NCBI GenBank assembly: GCA_043736395.1
Contig: JAYTCQ010000322.1
Location: 1 to 6,719 of the forward strand
Origin: JAFDVL01 sp043736395
GTDB taxonomy: Bacteria; Acidobacteriota; Blastocatellia; RBC074
Length of the DNA stretch: 6,719 nt
Direction of reading: 5' to 3'
This document shows positions 1-5,453 of the stretch, piece after piece; position 1 is the first letter of the stretch; each line of letters starts with the position of its first letter. The notes under the pieces were generated by a model that ran no database searches, was not told the DNA's origin, and saw nothing but the letters and a program-made list of their open reading frames with translations. The translations under genes and the position numbers were made by a program.

Positions 1-1
1 T

Positions 2-2260
2 TTAGCCGGGTCTTATGTAACCTCTAAAAAATGGTCTAGTCGTTTAAGTAAAACGTCGACAGCTGCGTTTTCAATGCTGCTCTGTAGCAGTTTGACAAAC
101 CTGACATTAGAGTTTTTGAAGGCGAAAAATCTTTATAATAATTTAGCTCTTTTCAGTGTTTTAGTGCTTTTTGCCTGGACTTATTTTTTGATTCCAACCT
201 TTTCGTTATGGGCTTTATCGGCACATAAAAAATCGAAATTATTCCAGTCCCAAAGGTGCGCTAAGTATTTATGGATTGGGTTAGCGTATGCGGCAAGTTC
301 TTCAATCTCTGGTTTGCTATATTTGTGTATCTCACAGTTTGGCAGCACGATCTTGATTGCGGCTATCCCAATCATTGGAATGTTTGTCAGCATTAGTTAC
401 TACGTCGTAAAAAATGAAGCAGCCAATCAGCTCATGCAAAAAAAGAGAGCTGAAATGGGGGAACGTGAAGCGCAGTTGGCAGCGGTGCACTTACAAGAAA
501 TGCAGGAAAGCGAAGAACGCTTCCGCAGTGCATTTGATCATGCTGCGATTGGGATGGCATTAGTGACGACCACAGGAAAATTCCTTCAGGTGAATCATTC
601 TCTCTGCCAGTTTTTGGGTTATAAAGAGGCCGAACTTCTGACAATGAGAATTGATCGGTTATCCAATACCGATGGAATAGAGAAAGCTCAAGTTGTCACG
701 CGGGAACTGCTCGAAGGTAAAAAGAAAATTGTTCATCTTGAAAACACCTTATATCACAAGGATGGGCATGAGGTGTGGGTGCTCATTAGCTCTTCGTTAT
801 TTATCGAATCCAAGCATCATACCAAGTGCCTGATTCTTCAAATTCAGGATATTAGTGATCGCAAACGTGCTGAAGCACAATTGGTATATACGGCCTTTCA
901 CGATAGCTTAACCGGGTTGCCGAATCGTCAGCTTTTTTATGATCATTTAAAACGCGCCATGGGTTGGGTAGAGCGTCATCCAAACCAATTTTTTGCCGTC
1001 ATGTTTTTAGATTTTGATCGGTTCAAAATTATCAACGACAGCTTAGGGCATAAAGCCGGAGATGAATTATTGGTCACGATTGCGCGTCGTCTTGAAACGG
1101 CTTTGCGTCCCAGTGATGTTGTGGCGCGTCTTGGCGGTGATGAATTTACAATTCTGGTTGAAGGCCTGACCCATCCGGAAGAAGCTATTTTACTGGCTGA
1201 GCGATTACAACAGGAATTAATGAAACCCATTCAACTGGCCGGAACAACTGAAGTCACGACCAGTGCCAGCATTGGCATCACTTTCAGTACAATTGGGTAT
1301 CATCATCCTGAAGAAGTAATCCGTGATGCCGATATCGCAATGTATCGCGCCAAATCGTTAGGGAAAGCTCGTGCTGTCGTGTTTGACGCTGCGATGCATG
1401 CGAAGGTATCCGCACAATTACAGCTTGAAAATGATCTTCGTCGAGCCATTGAAAGAAAGGAATTTTTCTTACTTTATCAACCCGTAGTTTCTTTGGCAGA
1501 TGGAAAATTAGTTGGATTCGAAGCAATTTTGCGCTGGCACCATCCAATGCGTGGAGTTGTTAACGCCGGAGAGTTTGTCCGTGTAGCGGAAGAAAACGCG
1601 ATGATCGTTCCGATTGGACGGTGGATGATTGAAGAAGCCTGTCGTCAAATGTTCATTTGGCAACAACTAACGAATGCTTCTCAGCCTAAACCATTGGTGA
1701 TGAGTGTTAACCTTTCGGGGCGTCATTTTGCGCAGGGAGACGTCGTTGATTTTATTACGCAAACTCTGCAACAGACGGGGCTGGCAGCGAAATATCTAAA
1801 ACTCGAAGTTAAGGAAAGTGTGCTGGTCGAAAATTTAGAAGCTACGATTTTAATGCTCAATCAATTACGAACACTGGGCGTCAAATTGAGTATGGATGAT
1901 TTCGGGACGGGATACTCTTCACTCAGCTATCTGCACCGATTGCCCGCAGACACTATTAAACTCGACAGCTCTTTTGTCCATCGAATCACAAAGAATGGTG
2001 ATAATGCGGAAATTATCAGCACGATTATTTTGTTGGCTGATAAGCTGGAAATGCACGTGGTAGCGGAAGCGATCGAAACGCTTGAGCAATTAGAAGCCCT
2101 CCGACGACTAGGATGCGAATTCGGGCAGGGATATTTATTATCTCGTCCGATAGATGTTTCAGCTGCAACATCTATCGTCGAACAGTTTGACACCTGGAAA
2201 GCCTTCTCACTGCCTGCCGAAAATATTCCTGAAAAAGTATTTATTCAAGTTGCGGCGTAA
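2..2260 (+). CDS. Membrane-anchored PAS-GGDEF-EAL cyclic-di-GMP protein, 5' partial
   Basis: Predicted to make and/or break cyclic di-GMP at the inner membrane. The frame is open to the window edge, so the ATG at 74 is probably internal and the true start lies upstream. Counting from that Met, hydrophobic segments lie near residues 23-44, 66-88 and 90-112. A charged, probably coiled-coil linker (113-147) and a PAS domain (about 148-265) follow, then GGDEF (about 275-435) and EAL (about 450-705). The cyclase motif GGDEF is intact (354-358), and the inhibitory I-site RPSD lies exactly five residues upstream (345-348). In the EAL domain the signature reads EAI (E483), but N546, E578, the DDFGTGYSS motif (D608, D609) and E665 are kept, so phosphodiesterase activity remains plausible. 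The domain call is secure; the balance of the two activities is not visible. Its 3' end overlaps the convergent OsmC gene by 20 bp. Confidence 0.95.
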   Translation, partial: LAGSYVTSKKWSSRLSKTSTAAFSMLLCSSLTNLTLEFLKAKNLYNNLALFSVLVLFAWTYFLIPTFSLWALSAHKKSKLFQSQRCAKYLWIGLAYAASSSISGLLYLCISQFGSTILIAAIPIIGMFVSISYYVVKNEAANQLMQKKRAEMGEREAQLAAVHLQEMQESEERFRSAFDHAAIGMALVTTTGKFLQVNHSLCQFLGYKEAELLTMRIDRLSNTDGIEKAQVVTRELLEGKKKIVHLENTLYHKDGHEVWVLISSSLFIESKHHTKCLILQIQDISDRKRAEAQLVYTAFHDSLTGLPNRQLFYDHLKRAMGWVERHPNQFFAVMFLDFDRFKIINDSLGHKAGDELLVTIARRLETALRPSDVVARLGGDEFTILVEGLTHPEEAILLAERLQQELMKPIQLAGTTEVTTSASIGITFSTIGYHHPEEVIRDADIAMYRAKSLGKARAVVFDAAMHAKVSAQLQLENDLRRAIERKEFFLLYQPVVSLADGKLVGFEAILRWHHPMRGVVNAGEFVRVAEENAMIVPIGRWMIEEACRQMFIWQQLTNASQPKPLVMSVNLSGRHFAQGDVVDFITQTLQQTGLAAKYLKLEVKESVLVENLEATILMLNQLRTLGVKLSMDDFGTGYSSLSYLHRLPADTIKLDSSFVHRITKNGDNAEIISTIILLADKLEMHVVAEAIETLEQLEALRRLGCEFGQGYLLSRPIDVSAATSIVEQFDTWKAFSLPAENIPEKVFIQVAA

Positions 2261-2702
2261 TTGTGAGACTCACATATTCACTGGATTCGTCGGCATTTTG
2301 AGAATGAATACGGTACTCGGCAAAAAGTTTTAAATCCGTCCGAAGCGAATGGAAAACGCTGCAATATTTCGAGAAAGATAAGTTGATTGCTCGTTCGACT
2401 TTCTCTGCGCTTAGTGATCCCCAAAGGTCGAATCGCGCGCGGATCGTATGAAAGTAACGAGGTTCTACGCTTTGCCGATCTCCATCCAGTTTGACCTCGA
2501 GTGCGGTCAAAGGCTCCCGCATTTTTTGCAAAATCAAAACCACATCAATTGCAGAACAGCTGCCGACTGATTCCAGTAAGATTTCCATCGGACTGGAACT
2601 GGTTTTCACGTTACCGTCAAAATTCGTTTCAAATCCTTGCGCGTTGCGTCCGGTAAATTTCAGCTCACCATTCCATTTTACGTTGGTAGAAATATCAGCC
2701 AC
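2241..2702 (-). CDS. OsmC/Ohr-family protein (YhfA-like)
   Basis: A 153-residue protein of the OsmC family, small cytoplasmic dimers; many members reduce organic or fatty-acid hydroperoxides with two cysteines. Both expected cysteines are present: C49 in GSCSAIDVV and C114 in KYCSVFHSL. The first motif followed by ILQKMRE resembles the YhfA-like branch more than classical OsmC or Ohr, so the exact substrate is unknown. Length is normal for the family. The start is GTG (plus-strand bases 2700-2702). It is supported by the A-rich Shine-Dalgarno-like AAAGGATGG ending six bases before it, and an in-frame stop lies further upstream. The ATG inside AAAGGATGG is out of frame and meets a stop after four codons. 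The gene converges with the cyclic-di-GMP gene. A strong leftward promoter match lies about 320 bp upstream. Confidence 0.9.
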   Translation of the reverse strand: MADISTNVKWNGELKFTGRNAQGFETNFDGNVKTSSSPMEILLESVGSCSAIDVVLILQKMREPLTALEVKLDGDRQSVEPRYFHTIRARFDLWGSLSAEKVERAINLSFSKYCSVFHSLRTDLKLFAEYRIHSQNADESSEYVSLTITPQLE

Positions 2703-2827
2703 AGTTTTCCATCCTTTAAAAAAATATAGAAATTTAGGAATCAGGATTCTATGTCAGATGTGACGAGGAAAGAAATCTTCTTAATTATTTTTGAATTGTA
2801 AAAGCTAGCGTGAAGTGGAGGGAAAAT

Positions 2828-2932
2828 TTGGCTGTGGACTATTATGATGTAATGCAATTGCCGTTGACAGTGTTTGTCATTAATAGAATGGAAACGCAAA
2901 GAACTTTGGCAAGATTACAGCAGCGGTTATGA
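2828..2932 (+). CDS. Doubtful small ORF, unrecognised (34 residues)
   Basis: A TTG at 2828 lies five bases after GGAGGG (2817-2822), a good Shine-Dalgarno match. It opens a frame of 34 codons ending in TGA at 2930-2932; the frame is open upstream to 2795. The peptide begins AVDYYDVMQLPLTVFV and ends TLARLQQRL. I do not recognise it. A frame this short is expected by chance in a gap of this size, and it could also be the remnant of a decayed gene. It is listed only because of the ribosome-binding-site match. Confidence 0.17.
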   Translation: MAVDYYDVMQLPLTVFVINRMETQRTLARLQQRL

Positions 2933-3024
2933 GGACGCTGTAAGCACTTAAGCTTGAACGCAATCCCGAGATATAGAACTTTTGCCACTAATTTGTTACA
3001 AAAGTACCCACCTCAGATATGCGC

Positions 3025-3053
3025 AATATAATTCAATGATAAACAGCTGTCAA
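3025..3053 (-). promoter_or_regulatory. Near-consensus sigma-70 promoter, leftward
   Basis: Read on the minus strand, TTGACA (plus bases 3053-3048, 6/6) is followed by a 17-bp spacer and TATATT (3030-3025, 5/6). Transcription would start near 3018 and run toward the OsmC gene, giving an untranslated leader of roughly 315 nt, or a separate small RNA. It is the strongest promoter match in the gap. Confidence 0.55.
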
Positions 3054-3063
3054 CAATTATAAA
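3036..3063 (+). promoter_or_regulatory. Candidate galE promoter, rightward
   Basis: ATGATA (3036-3041, 4/6) is spaced 16 bp from TATAAA (3058-3063, 5/6). Transcription would start near 3070, leaving a leader of about 66 nt before the galE ATG. It overlaps the leftward promoter, so the two could compete or share a regulator. The -35 element is weak. Confidence 0.3.
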
Positions 3064-3122
3064 CACTCTTGTGCTATTCCGCTGGCTTGAATTTTTTGAG
3101 ATACTGTCGCCTCTTAATTATT

Positions 3123-3130
3123 GAGGTGAT
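3123..3130 (+). promoter_or_regulatory. Strong Shine-Dalgarno of galE
   Basis: GAGGTGAT matches eight consecutive bases of the usual anti-Shine-Dalgarno partner and ends five bases before the ATG at 3136. It fixes the galE start. It contrasts with the next three genes, which have no such site. Confidence 0.85.
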
Positions 3131-3135
3131 AGGTT

Positions 3136-4113
3136 ATGAATATTCTGGTAACTGGCGGAGCTGGCTATATCGGGAGTGTAATGGTTGAACAGGCCATTGC
3201 ATCCGGTCATCGTGTTGTGGTGTATGACAGCTTAGAGCTTGGCCATCAAATGGCTGTACATTCTGAAGCTATTTTGGTTCAGGGCTTTGTTCAGGATAAA
3301 GAAAAATTAGTAGCAGCTTTTCGTGAGCATCAAATTGAAGCTGTCATTCACATGGCAAGCTATATCGTAGTCAGTGAATCAGTCAAAAGCCCGCAAAAAT
3401 ATTTTAATAATAATATCAGCGCCAGCCTGGTTTTGTTGGATGCAATGTTGGAAGCCGAGGTGAAGAAGATCGTGTTTTCTTCGACGGCGGCTGTGTACGA
3501 TTTAATTCCTACGATGCCAATTCGAGAAGATGCTCCGCTGCGCCCTAGTAACCCTTACGGCGAAACGAAACTGGCGTTTGAGCGTGCTTTGAAATGGTAT
3601 GCGGATGCCTATGGAATTCGTTACGCGATTATGCGGTATTTCAATGCCGCCGGAGCCAGTGAGCGTTACGGCGAAGCTCACGACCCGGAAACGCATTTGA
3701 TCCCCTTGATCTTGCAGGTGGCGGCAGGCAAAATGCCGCAGATCAAAATTTATGGTGAAGATTACGATACGCCTGATGGAACCTGTATTCGTGACTATGT
3801 ACATGTGCAGGATTTAGCGCAGGCTCACATGCTGGCGCTGAAAGTTATTGAAGGAAAGAACGAAATTTATAATCTGGGCTATAACAATGGATATTCCGTA
3901 GCTGAGGTGGTAGAGATGACGCGCCAAGTGACAGGGTGCCGGATTCCAACAGAACGCGCAGAACGTCGCGCGGGTGACCCGCCGATCTTGATTGCAAATT
4001 CAGATAAAGCTACATTGGAGCTGGGATGGATGCCGCAACATAGTGAATTGGATAATATTATCCAGTCTGCGTGGAAATGGCGTCAGGTGAATCCGAATGG
4101 ATATGCAGAATAA
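3136..4113 (+). CDS. galE: UDP-glucose 4-epimerase
   Basis: Interconverts UDP-glucose and UDP-galactose with bound NAD in the cytoplasm, feeding the Leloir pathway and surface polysaccharide synthesis. It is an extended short-chain dehydrogenase of 325 residues, a normal length. The NAD-binding GGAGYIGS starts at residue 7. The catalytic triad region is visible as SSTAAVY, with T117 at the position of the catalytic Ser/Thr, and as YGETK with Y141 and K145. RYFNAAGA and the substrate-side DTPDGTCIRDYVHV follow, both typical of GalE. The residue after SSTAAVY is Asp where Gly is usual, a mild oddity. The ATG at 3136 directly precedes the Rossmann strand and has a strong Shine-Dalgarno. rsmD follows after 52 bp with no clear terminator, so co-transcription is possible. 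Closely related epimerases of other UDP-sugars cannot be excluded. Confidence 0.93.
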   Translation: MNILVTGGAGYIGSVMVEQAIASGHRVVVYDSLELGHQMAVHSEAILVQGFVQDKEKLVAAFREHQIEAVIHMASYIVVSESVKSPQKYFNNNISASLVLLDAMLEAEVKKIVFSSTAAVYDLIPTMPIREDAPLRPSNPYGETKLAFERALKWYADAYGIRYAIMRYFNAAGASERYGEAHDPETHLIPLILQVAAGKMPQIKIYGEDYDTPDGTCIRDYVHVQDLAQAHMLALKVIEGKNEIYNLGYNNGYSVAEVVEMTRQVTGCRIPTERAERRAGDPPILIANSDKATLELGWMPQHSELDNIIQSAWKWRQVNPNGYAE

Positions 4114-4165
4114 AAATTCGCACCACGGAAATTGGTCGTTTATACGTTTAGCACTCTAATAATCT

Positions 4166-4729
4166 ATGCGAGTTATCAGTGGAATTTATAAAGGCAGAAA
4201 ACTAAAAGCGCCGGAAGGAATGAAGGTTCGTCCAACTTCAGACCGCTTGCGGGAAACTCTATTTAATGTCATTTCAAGTGGCGTCAAAGGCGCACGCTTC
4301 GTGGATATTTGTGCAGGTACGGGAGCCGTGGGAATTGAAGCGTTATCACGCGGAGCTGCGCACGTGACGTTCATTGAGCAGAATCGTCATGCCGCGCAGG
4401 TTCTCGAAGATAATTTGAAAAATTGCGGCATCAGTGAAAATTTCAAAGTTATTCACCGCGAAGCGATTACGACACTCAAATATTTTAATCAACATTTTTT
4501 GCAATTCGATTATTTCTATTTGGATCCACCTTACGACTCAGACCTGTATTCACAGGTGCTGTGGACTTTAGCGAAAAGTAAGTTAATTGCCGAAGAAGGT
4601 TTGGTGATTGTCGAGCATCGTAAAAAAGTTGAGCTGCACCCGAACTACGATCACCTACGTCCCTATCGTGAAATTGAACAAGGCGACTCCACTCTGACAT
4701 TTTTTAGTATGGAAAGAGGGATTGCTTGA
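4166..4729 (+). CDS. rsmD: 16S rRNA (guanine(966)-N(2))-methyltransferase RsmD
   Basis: Uses S-adenosylmethionine to methylate G966 (E. coli numbering) of 16S rRNA on assembled or nearly assembled 30S subunits. The 187-residue protein has the whole family signature. It starts with MRVISGIYKGRKLKAP and has RPTSDRLRETLFN at 22-34. The SAM-binding motif I DICAGTGAVGIEALSRGA covers 47-64, with acidic E71 at the end of the next strand. The catalytic motif DPPY is at 120-123 and GDS at 173-175. The start fits the family N-terminus exactly, although the preceding bases (CTCTAATAATCT) hold no Shine-Dalgarno. The neighbouring coaD is a common partner of rsmD in bacteria. The stop codon is followed within two bases by a palindromic repeat that fills the gap to coaD. 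Confidence 0.95.
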   Translation: MRVISGIYKGRKLKAPEGMKVRPTSDRLRETLFNVISSGVKGARFVDICAGTGAVGIEALSRGAAHVTFIEQNRHAAQVLEDNLKNCGISENFKVIHREAITTLKYFNQHFLQFDYFYLDPPYDSDLYSQVLWTLAKSKLIAEEGLVIVEHRKKVELHPNYDHLRPYREIEQGDSTLTFFSMERGIA

Positions 4730-4730
4730 A

Positions 4731-4813
4731 GAAGTTCGCAGCAGGAAAGTTCGCAGTTCGCAGACTCTGGTGAACTACTCTTACTGCGAACCGCGAACTA
4801 ATGACTGCGAACT
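4731..4813. repeat. Palindromic GTTCGCAG repeat element 1
   Basis: Three copies of GTTCGCAG (4734, 4749, 4756) are followed by reverse-complement copies CTGCGAAC (4784, 4805) and a variant CCGCGAAC (4791). The inner arms, 4748-4763 and 4784-4799, form a 16-bp stem with one mismatch around a 20-nt loop. The outer arms, 4733-4741 and 4805-4813, add 9 bp beyond a small internal loop. The element starts two bases after the rsmD stop and ends six bases before the coaD ATG. There is no T-tract, so a classical terminator is unlikely. It resembles REP/BIME-type or miniature non-autonomous repeats, but I cannot assign it to a named family. Confidence 0.88.
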
Positions 4814-4819
4814 ACTCCT

Positions 4820-5341
4820 ATGCTCAGACGCGCTATCTATCCAGGTTCTTTCGATCCCGTAACTTGCGGCCATCTTGATATTGTTGAACGTGCCAGCCAC
4901 CTTTTTGATGAAGTAACCATTGCCGTACTCATCAACGTCAGTAAGACCTCGATGTTTACAGTCGCTGAACGTGTCGAGATGCTGGAAGAGGTGATCGCTG
5001 AGCGTTTTGCGAATGTTCAAGCGAAAGTAAAAGTTGCTACCTTTGGCGGATTGTTAGCCGATTACGCCATTGCCCAAGAAGCGCATGCCGTCGTACGCGG
5101 CATTCGCGCAATTTCCGATTACGAATACGAACAACAAATCGCCTTAATGAATCGTCGCCTTGCTCCTAAAGTTGAGACAGTATTTTTAATGTCAGCACAG
5201 GAATATTCTTACCTGAGTTCGCGCCTTGTCAAAGAAGTCTTCACCTTTGGAGGCAATATTGACGGCCTTGTTCCTGATCTGGTAATTCAAAAAATGAAGG
5301 CGAAAATAGTTCGCAGAAACAAAAGTTCGCAGCAGGATTAG
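4820..5341 (+). CDS. coaD: Pantetheine-phosphate adenylyltransferase
   Basis: Catalyses the fourth step of coenzyme A synthesis: 4'-phosphopantetheine plus ATP gives dephospho-CoA plus pyrophosphate. Family motifs are all in order: the nucleotidyltransferase signature GSFDPVTCGHLD (9-20, with GH at 17-18), K42 in NVSKTSMF, RGIRAISDYEYE (93-104) and YLSSRLVKEV (131-140). The last is the equivalent of the usual ISSxLVKE ATP-site motif. The usual Asn before GH is Cys here. At 173 residues it is slightly longer than the usual 160 or so. The extra tail, from about IVRRNKSSQQD, is encoded by the second GTTCGCAG repeat, which also provides the TAG stop. The ATG at 4820 matches the family N-terminus and an in-frame TGA lies six codons upstream. 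No Shine-Dalgarno is present, because the 5' flank is the reverse arm of repeat element 1. Confidence 0.95.
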   Translation: MLRRAIYPGSFDPVTCGHLDIVERASHLFDEVTIAVLINVSKTSMFTVAERVEMLEEVIAERFANVQAKVKVATFGGLLADYAIAQEAHAVVRGIRAISDYEYEQQIALMNRRLAPKVETVFLMSAQEYSYLSSRLVKEVFTFGGNIDGLVPDLVIQKMKAKIVRRNKSSQQD

Positions 5342-5450
5342 TTCGCAGTTCGCAGTATTTTCTTGAGAACTGTCTTTACTGCGAACCGCGAACTGACAAC
5401 TGCGAACTTCTTTCTTACTGCGAACCGCGAACTAATCCTGCTGCGAACTT
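5309..5450. repeat. Palindromic GTTCGCAG repeat element 2 with two reverse arms
   Basis: GTTCGCAG occurs at 5309, 5325, 5341 and 5348. CTGCGAAC occurs at 5379, 5400, 5418 and 5441, with the variant CCGCGAAC at 5386 and 5425. The forward arm 5323-5355 pairs with the distal reverse arm 5418-5450 over 33 bp with a single mismatch, around a 62-nt loop. That loop contains a second, proximal reverse arm (5379-5394 plus 5400-5409), which can also pair with the forward arm, leaving a small internal loop. The spacer CAGGATT of the forward arm is matched exactly only by the distal arm. The element overlaps the 3' end of coaD and ends three bases before the aminotransferase ATG. It looks like element 1 plus an additional reverse half. 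Confidence 0.9.
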
Positions 5451-5453
5451 CTT

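Larger units (their letters stand above)
2703..3135. other. Divergent intergenic region between OsmC gene and galE
   Basis: This 433-bp gap holds no recognisable gene. It contains a leftward sigma-70 promoter match (3025-3053), a weaker rightward one (3036-3063) and the galE ribosome binding site (3123-3130). Short inverted repeats are GAATC-AG-GATTC (2738-2749), TGACA-N5-TGTCA (2865-2879), CAAAG-AA-CTTTG (2897-2908) and TTACAGC-N15-GCTGTAA (2915-2943). A run of seven T lies on the minus strand just before the OsmC Shine-Dalgarno. None of the inverted repeats is followed by a convincing T-tract, so no terminator is called. The span is AT-rich and looks like a shared regulatory region for two divergently transcribed genes. 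Confidence 0.7.

Noticed and set aside
74..76. ATG as the true start of the PAS-GGDEF-EAL gene
   Set aside because: The frame is open to the window edge, with plausible protein sequence before it and no Shine-Dalgarno, so the gene most likely begins upstream.
2738..2749. GAATC-AG-GATTC followed on the minus strand by a T-run, as a terminator upstream of the OsmC gene
   Set aside because: The loop of two bases is too tight, the stem is short and AT-rich, and the T-run is about 13 bases away.
2864..2889. Rightward promoter TTGACA...TAGAAT
   Set aside because: The boxes match well but the spacer is only 14 bp, too short for a normal sigma-70 promoter. The TTGACA is part of an inverted repeat.
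3110..3126. Hairpin CCTC-N9-GAGG hiding the galE Shine-Dalgarno as a translational switch
   Set aside because: Only four base pairs with a nine-base loop; too weak to claim.
4114..4165. Terminator between galE and rsmD
   Set aside because: Only three- and four-base inverted repeats are present and no T-run follows them.
4731..4813. Ordinary rho-independent terminator after rsmD
   Set aside because: The stem is followed by ACTCCTATG, not a T-run, and coaD starts directly after it.
4731..5450. CRISPR array from the repeated octamer
   Set aside because: Repeats are short, partly overlapping, present in both orientations and not separated by uniform unique spacers. No cas gene is visible.
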